DNA from: Paguma larvata
Lineage: Eukaryota; Chordata; Mammalia; Carnivora; Viverridae
Direction: 5' to 3'
Length of the DNA stretch: 64,000 bases
NCBI GenBank assembly: GCA_030068075.1
Contig: CM057841.1
Location: 45,301,030 to 45,365,029 of the forward strand
Part shown: in pieces, positions 33,741 to 45,700 of the stretch
Layout: each line of letters begins with the position of its first letter
How positions within the stretch are numbered: the first letter of the stretch is position 1
Made by a program: the position numbers and the translations under genes
Notes under the pieces: model-generated
What the model was told of the DNA's origin: nothing
The model's database searches: none
What the model saw: only the letters and a program-made list of their open reading frames with translations

Positions 33741-35056
33741 AGGCGAGGTGGGTAAATTAGCTCCTGATTAAAGCAGGCAGGCTGGGATGGCAGAATAGCC
33801 CAAATCACCAAAGATCTGTCAGACTTAGAGGAATATCCTCTTCCTCTTCTGAATATCCACAACACAGAAACTCTGAAAGATCAGGATACGATACAGATTC
33901 AGATCTATGTCTAACTAATTCAAGGGTCTACCATGTGATTTCTCAGCCTCAGTGATGCTTCCACTTCCCCACCCGAGTCATCCTTCAGTGATCCTAAACT
34001 GAGTCTTTACTGGCACCAACTCACCAGGTCAAGTAGAAGAGGATTTGAAGCTGGACCAGTTGCTGGGCCTCTCAGGGAAAGGGCACACCACTCACCACAA
34101 CTGGGATTTCTCTATCTGGTACAGGTACTGGGTGGTAAGTTCCAAGAGCATTAAAGACACCTATTGGTGACTCACATACCATGTCCCCACTTCCTTCCTA
34201 CATTGACTCCATGCCCACTCAGTCCTCTGGAAATACTCGCTGCCCATTCGTTACCCTGACTGTGGATGAGAGGGACAATGATGTTTCCAATGAAGGAATG
34301 GGAAATGGACTCTCCAAGGTCTATGTGGCAAGGCCATCACAGAAATGCAAAAAAAGAAAAGAAAAAAAAGTAAGGTTCAGGAATGTGTCCAGTAAGGTGA
34401 GGGCTGAAAGTGGATTTGGAACTGGGGTTAGACAAGTAGAGAACCTGGAGAAGGAGAGAGGTACCATGATTTTTTTAAATCCTCTCAAGGCCATTCTACA
34501 AGGACAGAAAGGGAGGAAAGAACCCAGGGAAGGTGTCCTGTGCCATCATAAAATTATGTAGTCAGCTGTTCTGTATCTAGAAAATCATGACACAGATACA
34601 TAAGACCTGGGACGTAGGCCTAAGAATGTCTCTATTTTGGTAAATATAGTTTGCTGGCGAGCAAGAAATTACATTTCAGTAAATATAATTTGCTGGTGGT
34701 ATAGTTTTTAAGTGTGGGTCAAAAGCCTTCCTCGTGTGCCTAGTCAATTCAATCCAACCTCAAAAAATGTGTCAGGCTCTGGGCTAGGTTCCGGGATGTA
34801 GGGTGAACAAGCAGAGAGGGTGCCTGTTTCCCAAAGAAACTAAGTCTAAACAATGTATTTCAGGAAGGATGAAATATGAGATGCGAACGAGGGAGCGACA
34901 GGGTGATTTAACGCAGCCCAAAAAGTCAAGAAAAGTTGAAATTCTCTTAAATGAGGCTTGAGGGACAAGGAGAACTTATGCTAGAATAGACAAGATGAAG
35001 GCTCTAGGTCGATTGAGCAGCAGGTGATAAGGAAATGTTAGAAGTTGTACCCATGT

Positions 35057-35291
35057 GGGGCGCCTGCGTGGCTCGGTCGGTTAGGTGTTTGACTTTGGCT
35101 CAGGTCATGATCTTGCGGTTCTTGGGTTCAAGCCCCGCATTGAGCTCTGTGCTGACAGTTCAGAACCTGGAGCCTGCTTCGGATTCTGTGTCCCTCTCTG
35201 TCTCTGCCTCTTCCCCTCTCACGCTCTGTCTCTCTGTCTCTGTCTCTCTCTTCCAAATGTAAATAAACATTAAAAAAAAAGGAAAAAAAAA
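35057..35291 (+). mobile_element. Carnivore SINE, full length
   Basis: GGGGCGCCTGCGTGGCTCGG head. TSD AGAAGTTGTAC at 35040-35050 and 35292-35302. Confidence 0.95.
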
Positions 35292-35302
35292 AGAAGTTGT
35301 AC

Positions 35303-36159
35303 ATACATGAGCACAAAACGAGGTTGGCAAATAGGCAAACTCTTCAGGGTTTAAATGTAACGTTAAGGCGTTTGCAACTTGTTCAACAGCAAAAGGGAAT
35401 TGCCAAAGAGTCTTAAGTGAAATATTTTGTTATGTGTTCTACTGTTTATCCTTCAACTCACTAATTCTACTTTAAGGAAATAATCTTAAGGAAATACTTA
35501 TAAATTTGTGCAACTATACTATTAAATGTATGTTTCTAATATTGAGGCTGTCTAAAATTAGAAAAATTTGAAATCACCTGAACATCTTACAGTAGAGGCT
35601 TAGATAAAGAAAACTTTCCTTCACCCATATATTAGAATGCTGTGTAGCTGCTAAAGATACTATAGGGAAAAAAAAAAATGTAATGGCATGAAAAGATGTT
35701 CATTATGATGTGTTAAATGAAAAATGAAGATTATATAAAATATATATAGTATAATACTATTTTTAGTAAATACACAAACATGCACACACACACACACACA
35801 CAATAGGTTTACAAAAAGACATTTGAAGGCTATAAGCCTAAACTGCACGACAGTTTATTCTTTCCTGTGAGATTATGATTTAAATGCTAATCCTTTTGCT
35901 TATTTTTTCTAATTGTTCCGCAACATGTACTATTTTTGTAATTAAAAAGAATATGTCTTATATGTTGAGAGGCCTTGACCTCGTTTGGGTTTACACAAAA
36001 TTATTTGTTAAAAAATAAAAACCTACTTAAACTTTCTATGATGTGTGCTACATTTCACAATTTTAAGTGTTATATAAGCTGCACGTATTTACTTTTCAAT
36101 ATCTTATACGCAGTCCCAGTATCTTATAGTATTCCATGATTTATGAGCAAAGTTGACAC
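35303..36159. other. AT-rich stretch upstream of TERF2
   Basis: No gene. A (CA)n run at 35781-35802. Old L1-like text near 35590-35760 (CACCCATATATTAGAATGCT, ATGGCATGAAAAGATGTTCA). Composition switches sharply to GC-rich at about 36170. Confidence 0.5.
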
Positions 36160-36760
36160 TTGACCACAAACCGCTCTGGTTTACCCGCCTGGCCGGCTTG
36201 GACTCCAAGCCCCAGCAAGCATCGCGGCCTGTACACTGGGAACTACGGGGTCCGAGAGGGGGTTAGGGACCCACAGTCTTTTTTCCCTCCCAGAAGCCCG
36301 CGGGCGGCTAGGAACGCAGTCCGTGTCATGGCCGCCGGAGCCGGGACGGCAAGCCCCGCTTCCGGCCCGGGCGTTGTGCGTGACCCGGAGGCGTCACAGT
36401 CGAAGAAGCGGTCCGGCCGGGAAGGCGGGGAGGGCGCGCGGCGATCGGACGCAATGGCGGGAGGAGGCGGGAGCAGCGACGGCAGCGGGCGGGCGGCAGG
36501 CCGGCGGGCGTCCCGCAGCAGCGGGCGCGCTCGGCGGGGGCGCCAAGAGCCGGGGCTGGGGGGCGCCGCCGAGCGGGGCGCGGGGGAGGCACGGCTGGAG
36601 GAGGCGGTCAACCGATGGGTGCTCAAGTTCTACTTCCACGAGGCGCTGCGGGCCTTTCGGGGTAGCCGGTACGGGGACTTCAGGCAGATCCGGGACATCA
36701 TGCAGGGTGAGGGCCGGACCTGGGGAAGGAGGTGGCAGGGGAAGACGTTTGTGGGGCCCG
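36160..36760 (+). promoter_or_regulatory. TERF2: TERF2 CpG island, promoter and 5' UTR
   Basis: Abrupt change from AT-rich DNA to very GC/CpG-rich sequence covering the 5' end, coding exon 1 and the start of intron 1. No TATA box is evident ahead of the start codon. The transcription start cannot be fixed here. An in-frame upstream ATG at 36160 keeps the frame open for 56 codons into the accepted start. Confidence 0.8.
36328..36706 (+). CDS. TERF2: TERF2 coding exon 1
   Basis: Residues 1-126 plus one base. Starts [10 protein letters not shown], the long-isoform start; a second in-frame Met at 36454 ([10 protein letters not shown]) is the classical 500-residue start, 42 codons on, as in human. 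Holds the basic domain ([20 protein letters not shown]) and the first TRFH helix ([20 protein letters not shown]). The ATGCAG-G|GTGAGG donor gives phase 1. Confidence 0.95.
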
Positions 36761-39700
36761 GGTGTCGGGGCTGGGGTCGCCGAGCCAACGATGTCTTCTT
36801 TCCTAGCTCTGCTTGTCAGGCCCTTGGGCAAGGAGCATACCGTTTCCCGGCTGCTGCGGGTTATGCAGTGTCTGTCGCGCATCGAAGAAGGGGAAAATTT
36901 AGGTATGGCAGTTTTTGTGTTCTCAGGGCTTACTTATTTAGGGTTACGTTGTTGTTTTCTAACTTCTGTCCAGAACTGAAGGTGCATTACTATGTTTCGA
37001 TCACAGTGGTCTTTTTCCTTCTAAAATGAGTCTGTTCCCTGGGTCTAGTGTTTTCCAGTTAAGGTTCTCTTGGCTGCTTTTCTATTTTTTATTTCCTCCC
37101 ACCTGTTTGTTGCTTGCCCCAACTTTGCTGCAATCTAATGAGTTAAGATGGCCAAATTTTTCCCAGTAGAATGTTTTCCAGAGTATAAGCACTTTTTTTT
37201 TTTAATTGAACTTGAGAGCTGTTAGCAAAACTGACTCCAGTTTCTGGTCGCTTCTATGTGAGGAGGATGTGTGTACGCTGAAATTTGAGATGCAAATGCA
37301 TGTGTTAAAAAATAAATTTTTACCTGTCTTGAAAATTATTAAAAAATAGTCACTTCAAATTCATTGGTTTGAATTTGAACTCTTAACATGTTTGTAAGCT
37401 TGTAGCCAGTTTGTTAGCAAATTAAATGCAAATCTTACTATATTTACATTTGTCTTTTCTGATAAACATGTATTTTTGGACATGCTGTTTCTGCTCCTTA
37501 TAAAATCGCTTAAAGCAAAAACTGTGCTCTTTGTCCTAGACTGTTCCTTTGATATGGAGGCTGAACTCACACCGCTGGAATCAGCTATCAATGTGCTGGA
37601 GATGATTAAAACGGAGTTTACACTGACAGAGGCAGTGGTGGAATCCAGTAGAAAACTGGTCAAGGAAGCTGTAAGGCTCTATTTTTATTTCTTTTTTCTT
37701 TTGACAAAAATCAGATGTCTTTGAGCATACCATTGCTTATCTTTTCTTTGTGGGGATGGAGAGAGCAAGTGAACACACTCAAACATAGACACACATAGAT
37801 GTTACATCTCTTTAGGTGACCCCTTCCCAGGTCAGGCTTGGAAGGTGTTAATGGCAGGTACGCTGCTTTTGTGATTTGGTTGTCTTCCTTGTGGCCTTGG
37901 CAGGAGAGGCAATACACAGGAAATGGGTTGGCACTGAAGACTGACATTTTGGCGGTTATTACACCATTTAGGAGCACTGGGAAAGGGCTGGAAGTAACAG
38001 GCCTAGGATTTGGCCATCCATGTTTATAATAAACCAAAGAGAATAACTGGGGCCTTGAGAAATGTGGTACTGACTTTGAGGAACATTGTCTTCGAACAAA
38101 CCGAATCAAAGGTGCTGGGATAATCAGCCAGTTAGAAAAAAAAGCAATGGTAGAAGGCTGCCACCGCCAGTGTTCTTAACAAGGAAAAAGCGACTGGAGT
38201 GTCTAGGAATTTGGGACTGTGTGTCATGGCTCAAGTAGCTTCGAATAGTAGAACTTCCTTTTCTTAAAAACATGATAGGCAGTGGGAACCAGTAAGAAAA
38301 AACTTCTTTGGTAACCAAGGCTGGGGGCGGGGGGCGCGGTGTGTGGAAGTTGATGTGGAGGTGGGGAGTGAAGAACAGCAGCGCAGGATTGCTTTGGTGG
38401 TGGAAAGTAAGGAAACTGGTAAGAAAAGAAGAGAGCACCCCCTAAAAAGATAGGATCTTAGATAGGGGTGGGAAGATAAAACTTTGCTTAGCAAGGAAGA
38501 CTTTCTGTCCCTTGGCTGTGTGCTGGGTACTTAGGTACCCTGTTAGAAAAACAACAACTAGTGTGTGTGAGATAAAGATATTTATTCAATTAAGGACCTT
38601 GGGCAGGAGCTACTTTTGGTTTTTGGAGAGAATGCTCAGATAATCCAAACTCCAAAGAGGAATAGTTCCAAGAATAGATTTTTAGTATAGGTAAGTCAAT
38701 TTTGTGACAGAGGGACAATGCCAGAAAAGACACATTGGCAAAAGAGGAGAAATCTATGCCTACTTTCAGAATAGCTAACGATCTTTTGATGCCATTGGGC
38801 ACCTGGCTGGCTCAGTTGGTGGAGCATGCAACTTTTGATCTCAGGGTTGTGAGTTCAAGCCCCATGTTGGGTATAGAGATTACTTTAAAATAAAATCTTA
38901 AAAAAAAAAAAAAAAAAAAAAAGGAAGAAATGGTACCAGTTCAAGTAATTCATGTAATTCCTGTTAAGTTAGGTAGCAGATTCAGAAGTGCAATTCTTTC
39001 AAAACATATGGGCTATAGATTTATCTCTCTTCCCTTTTCTGGAAGAGTATTTGTGGGTTTCATCTGCATATTTGTATTATTATTTTAAGTTTATAAATCC
39101 CATTTGGGGGCTTCCTTAGGAAAAATCTGTTAGTGAAGTTCAAAGGACCTTAAAACTGTCAACCATACTCTTATGTTGACTCTCTTGTTCTTTTCCATTT
39201 TCCATCAGGTACCAGATTTCTTGTTATACTCACTGTATTACTGTTATTGCTGTGTACCAAATACCATAAAATTTAGCAGCTTAAAATAGTAAATATTATC
39301 TCTCATTTTCCAAGAGTTTGGAATCTGATAGTGGTTCAGCTGAGTGCTTCCAGCTTGAGGTCTCTCATGAGATTGTAGTCAGGCTGCCTGCTGGGGTTGC
39401 AGTCATCTCAAGACTCAACTGGGGCTGAAGGCTCTGTTCTCATGCTCACTCACATGGCAGTTAGCAGGACTCACACTTCCTTGCTGGCTGTTGGCTAGAG
39501 ACTTCAGCTCCTTGCCTCTCCGCAGGGCTGCTTACGGCGTGATAGTTTGCTTCCCTTAGAGCAAGTGATCAAGGAGAACAAGAGCCCAAGACAAAAGCTG
39601 CAGTCTTTTACAACCTAATTTCAGAAGTATCACTTGTGCCACATGCTGTTGGTCACACAGATCAGACCAATTATGGATTAGTGTGTAATGGGACCGTGCA

Positions 39701-42700
39701 GGGCATCTTAGAGGCTGGCTACCACAATTACCTTAAACTCTTATTAAATGATACCGTATCACTTGACTCCTAATTTATTATTAAAAATTCTTCATTTAGA
39801 GTCATAGAATCTGTTAATGGTCATCTTTGGGAAAATACCATGGAGTACCTAGGCTTATTTAGGCTTTTTGATGCATTTTCAGCTTTTTGTCAAGTGTCAC
39901 AGCAGTTCATTTAAAAGTCTATTAAATTGTTGTTAAAGTTTATCAAATAAATTATTTGTTCAGTCAGAACTTTTCATCATATGATCTAGGCATTTCTACA
40001 GATCTTTGGTACCCCTTCAGGAATCAAAGAACTATTTTCATAAACAATGCCAAAGCGCTAGTTGGCTTTCAGGGTATGGACTTCGCACTACCGGTGCAAA
40101 AGCAGTGATGGGTAAAATTGCTGGCACCTCAGCATAACCAAGGTGGTGGTGACCTGTGCTAGTAGTCATTGGAGTCTTCAATGCCACATTCTTGGATTTA
40201 AGAAAAAAAAATAAAAGCCAGTTTAAACTAAGATCTTTGATAAAGCAGTAAAATTATTAATTTTATTAAATCTAGACCCTTGAGCAAGTATCTTTTCAGT
40301 ATTTTGTGTGACAGTGTAGAAGTTTGCCTGAAGCACTTCTGCCATTTACCAAAACTTGATGGTTGTCTTCAGGAAATCACTTGTGTGACTCTTTGACTTG
40401 CATGCTGATCTAGCCACTTTTTTAATGGAACACCTTTTTTTTTTTTTTTTTAAACTGAAAAGAACTGACACATTTTGGTTGTTTAGGTGTGGGCATTTGG
40501 CAGTCATTTTCTTGTAAAAGAGCCAAGGGAACTTGTCACGTCAGAGGAAACAATTGATAGTATTTGTTGCCAGTGATAAAAACTGAAGCTTTCAAGTGAA
40601 AATTAAAATTCTGGAAAACTTGTATTGATGTGCCTGCCAGTTTTCCAATACTTAGACTTTTCTGATAAGATGGATGGTGGTTATTAATAACTGTGATTTT
40701 CAAGATATTTTTAATGAATGTGTCAATATTTGGAAGATCTACATAACTCAGTAAATAAATATTTTCCAAATGGCCAGTGCATGATATTATAAAATCATTA
40801 ATGGGTGAAAGAGCCATTTAAAATACAACATAGACTAACAGATTTTAATGTAACAGATGATAAAAAGTTCACTTGCCAAAGTTCGGTATAGAGTCAAAGA
40901 AGAATATCCACAATTTTATGAAAGATCTGTTAAAAATACTCCTCCCTTTTCCAACTTCATATATGTGTGAGGATGGAGTTTTTTAGTATATTTTAACCAA
41001 AACAACACGTCACATCAATATGAATCCAGAAGCAGATATGAGAATCCAACTTTCTTCAATTAAGCCAGATATTAAGGAGATTTGCCGAAATGTAAAACAA
41101 GGCCAGCCTTCTCATTAAAGTTTTATCTTAGAAAATACAGTAATTTTTCATAAAGATATTTATATTAACTTGCAATGACTTTACTGTTTTTAATGAATTA
41201 ATAAATATTTTAAAATTTTCTGTTTTATATTTCTAATATGGTGATATAACCCAGATAAATAGAAGTTCTTTGGGGTCCTCATGAACATTTAAAAGTATAA
41301 AGGAATCCTGAGACTAAAAAGGGTGAGAACTGCTTCTGCAAGCTCTTAATGGTACTGAGGCTAAATTGGTTCTCTCTTCATAACTGAAAGGTTCCCTCAG
41401 TTAGGTGTCTGTGGTGAACAGCAGAGAGTAACATGTGAGGCATGTTATTGGGAAAGCATTTATTTGTTGCTTTTTGCTGTGCAACATTCTCCCCTGCACC
41501 TTTGGTAACAGCGCTTTTTCTTTTGGGGCCTTACCCCTTTGGAGGGGAGCTCTAAGTACCTTAATTTTTGAAATAAAAAGCTTTGTCAGAGCTTTTTTTT
41601 TTTTTAACTTTTTTTCAACATTTATTTATTTTTGAGAGACAGAGAGAGACAGAGCCCGAGCGGGGGAGGAACAGAGAGAAAGGGAGGCACAGAATCTGAA
41701 GCAGGCTCCAGGCTCTGAGCTGTCAGCACAGAGCCCGATGCATGGCTTGAACTCAAAGACCGCGAGATCATGACGGGAGCCGAAGTCAGACACTTAGCCA
41801 ACTGAGCCACCCCGGCGCCCCTGTCAGAGCTTTTTGAGTATTCCTGTTTCCCACAACAGCCTGGTTTCTTTCTGAGATTTTCCTTTAGCCTTTCTTCCCT
41901 TCTGTGAGTTTTGATTTTCTCTTTCTGTGTGCTTTCTGTGATTTCCCCCCAACATATACTTATCTTGCCTCTATTGAAAATCTGTGCTTAGAATTTCCTT
42001 TTTGTTTAAGGTAGCCAGAGACCATTGTTGTTGCTTACACCCTAAGAACCTTAAGAGAGATACAAAAGCAAAGAAATTATACTGTTTTCTGAAAACTCTC
42101 AAGTGAAAAAGCAAGAGTTAATTTCTTTAAAAAAAAAAAAACAAACTTTCCAGGAAATTAAAAATAGATTTAAAAGATAAGCTCATAGCACAAATGTTGG
42201 AGGCAGACTTGTGATTTAGATTTTGAAAGCATTCACATTTCCTTTCTTATTTTACAAAGTAAAGTAGGACCTGGTTCTAATTCTGGAAAAGACAGAGTAA
42301 GCATACTCTCTTCTGTCTTACTTAACACAAGTCTAAGTCCTGGACAGAATGTGTGGAGCAGCTATCTCATGATTCAAAGATCCAAATGATAGTAAGCAGA
42401 TGGGGAAGAAGGTGAGAATTTGAAGGTCCACCAAGCTGGTGATGAGTAGCTGACCATTTTTTCCTTCTCTCGTATCACCCAGCCTGGACTTGAAGTCTCC
42501 AGAAACCTACATTCCAGGTAGGAACAGAAAGGCTTTCTCTGGCCTGAGGAGCAAGAAAGGGATCTCCTAAGGATCAGGGAGGGTGGGAGAAATCCCAGGG
42601 TTTCTTTTGTCCCTTCTCTCTTGCCCCAGCACCTGGGCACTACTGCACCGTTGGCAGCAGTGGCCCAGCGATGACACTGGCAGCAGGGCTGGCACCTAAA

Positions 42701-45700
42701 ACTGAAGGAAGAGAACAGAACCCCTTCTCTTTTAGCAGTGGAACTGTGATCCCTAGAATGCAGAGCAAACTCCACCGCTTTTTTTACTGTCTATCGGCTG
42801 CTTAGCTCTGGAGGCAGATGCACTGTGTGGCACAGTGGAGAAGCTAAACCCCAGGAATGCAAGGCTGGTTTGAAACTTGAAAATCAATTAGTGTACTCCA
42901 CTCTTTGAGTCTAAAGAAGGATATAACATATGATCTATCAATTGATGCAGAAAAGCATTTAACAAAATTCAGCATTAGTTCATAATAAAAACACTCAGCA
43001 AACTAGGAATAGACTTTCTCAACCTGATAAGAGACATCTAAAAAACTTACAGCCAGCATCATACTAGATGGTGGAGGATAGAATGCTTTGTCCTTAACAA
43101 TCCAAAACAAGGCAAGGATGTCCATTCTCACCATTTCCATTCCGTGTCATACTGGAAGACTTAGCCAGTGCAGTAAGTCAAGAAAAAGATACAAAGGGCA
43201 ACAGAAAGGAAGGAAAAAAATTGTCCCTATTTGCAGATGATAAGACTGTCTATATGGAAAATCCCATGCAAACAAAATACAAAAAAATCTGTAAGTATAG
43301 CAAGATTGGAGGATATAAAATCAACACACAAAAATTACTTCTATTTCCAGTATCTATTAGCAGTGAATGACTTGAAATGAAATTACCAACACAGTGCCAC
43401 TTATAATAGCTCCCCAAAGGAAGAAAAATAAATACTTAGGAATACATCTAGCAAAACATGGGCAGGATCTGAATGTGGAAAAACAGAAAATGCTAATGAA
43501 AAAAATCAAGACCTAATAAATGGAAAGGCACATCATGTTCATGGACTAAAAGACAATAGAATTAAGAGGTCCGTTCTCTCCAGGTGATCTACAGATTTAA
43601 TATGATTCCAATCACAATTTCAACAAGTTGATTGATTCTAAAATACAAATGGTAAGGCAAATGAACTAAAATAACCAAAACAATTTTGTAAAAGAAGAAT
43701 AAAGTGAAGGACTCACTACCCAATTTTAAGAATTAACTATAAAGCTGCTCATGACTATAAACATAGATTAATGGAACAAAAGAGTCCAGAAATAGGCCTA
43801 ACAAATATGACCTTGATTTTTGACAAAAACATGAAAGAAATGCAATGGAAAAGGTATTCATTAGAAAAGGATAGTCTTCAACAAATGATATGAAACACTT
43901 GGATGTCCATATGCAAAAAATGAACCTTGACCTAAAACTTACAAAAATTAATCCAAAATAATCTAAATGTAAAATGTAGGTGCCTGGGTGGCTCAGTCAG
44001 TTTTGAGCAACCAACTCTTGATTTTGCCTCAGGTCATGATCCCAGGGTCCTGGGATGGAGCCCAGCATTGGACTGCTGAGCATAGAGCCTGCCTAAGAGT
44101 TTCTTGCTCTCAACCTCTGCCCCTTTCCCCCACTCATGTGCATGCACCCTCTCTCTCAAAAGAAAAAAAATAAATGTAAAGCTGTAAAACTTAGAGGAGA
44201 ACACAAAAGAAAATATTCATGTCCTGGACTTGGACAAAAAGTTCTCAGGTCATGATCTCACGGTTCTTGGGTTTGAGCCCCACATCGGGCTCTGTGCCGA
44301 CAGCTCAGAGCTTGGAGCCTGCTTCAGATTCTGTGTCTCCCTCTCTGCCTCTCCCCCACTCATTCTGTCTGTCTCTCAAAAATAAACATTAAAAAAAATT
44401 TTTTTAAAAAGCTTTGAGAGAGCACCCGTGCAAGTGGGGGAGGGGCAGAGAGAGAGAATGAGAGAGAATCCCAAGCAGGCTCTGTGCTGTAAGTGCAGAG
44501 GCCAATGCAGGGCTAAGAGGACATTTTAATAAAAAGGAAATACTGGTAAATTGGACCTAACAAGAATTTAAAACTTTTGTTCCAAGCAAAACACTTAAGA
44601 GAATGAAGACAAGCTATAGACTGGAATATCTGCAAATCACATATCTGACAAAGGACTTGTGTTCAAAATATATAGAGCACTCTCAAAAGAAAACAGCACT
44701 ATTTAAGAAAACGGGCAAAAGTCTCCTCAAAGACAATATACAAATGGCACATAAGCACGTGAAAAGATGTTCAACATCATTTAGTCAATAGAGAAACCCC
44801 AATTAAAATCACAGTGAATGCTAAGACATACCTAATTAGAATAGCTAAACTTTAAAAATTACTGATACTAATGAGTGCTAATGAGGATGTGCAGCACCTG
44901 GAGCTCTCACACATGGCCAGTGGGAGTGCAAAACGGTGTAGCCACCCAGGAAAACAGGTTAGCCATTTCTTCTATAAAGTTAAATCTATATTTTCCATAT
45001 GACCCAGCAATCCCATTTGTGGTTATTTACTTTAGAGAAATGTTATGTTAACCCCAAAACTTGTACATGAAAGTTTTAGCATCTATTCATAGTCACCAAA
45101 ATTTGCAGACAACCCAAATATCCTTCAGTGGGTGAATGGGTAAACAAAATGTAGTACAGTAGCCTCTGCGCCCCCCCCCCCCCCCCCCGCCCGCTGCATC
45201 TGTAGTTTCACTCTCTGCAGTTCCATTACCCACGGCCAGCTGTGGCCCGGAAGCAGACCGTCCTCCTGATGTAGTCAAAAGGCAGAAGGCCAGCAGTAGC
45301 CTAAGGCTGAGTCTCAATACCTACATCATTCACCTCATTTCATATCATCACACAGGCATCTTACCATTTCACATCATAAGAAGGGCGAATGCAGCACAGT
45401 AAGACATTTTGAAAGACCACATTCACATAACCTTTACTATAGCATATTGTTACAGTTGTTCTAGCTTATTGTTCTTAATCTCTTACTGTGTCTCATTTAT
45501 AAATTAAACCATATCATAGGTAGGTATGTAGAGGAAAGGGGTAGGAGGACTACTATAATTCATACAGTGGAACACTGGTCAGCCATAAGAAAGAAAAACT
45601 TATGTATAGATAATGCAACAACATAGATGGATCTCAAAGGCATTTATACAGAGGGAAAGAAGCCGGGCTACATCCTCTGAAAAATAAATGCCACATACTG

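Larger units (their letters stand above)
32793..35039. other. Intergenic stretch without recognised gene
   Basis: Apart from two MIRs, no known repeat is clear. The 126-codon ORF at 34181-34561 has low-complexity lysine runs and no recognisable domain. A TTTCAGTAAATATAATTTGC/TTTTGGTAAATATAGTTTGC near-repeat lies at 34635-34695. Confidence 0.4.

Noticed and set aside
34181..34561. 126-codon ORF between CYB5B and TERF2
   Set aside because: Low-complexity lysine run and no family resemblance; surrounding sequence looks intergenic.
36243..36882. Long minus-strand ORFs (up to 162 codons) across TERF2 exon 1
   Set aside because: GC-rich CpG-island sequence keeps all frames open. These are proline/arginine-rich shadows of the TERF2 exon with no domain or splice context.
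42374..42775. 133-codon minus-strand ORF in TERF2 intron 3
   Set aside because: Intronic, antisense, with no recognised domain and no start or splice context.
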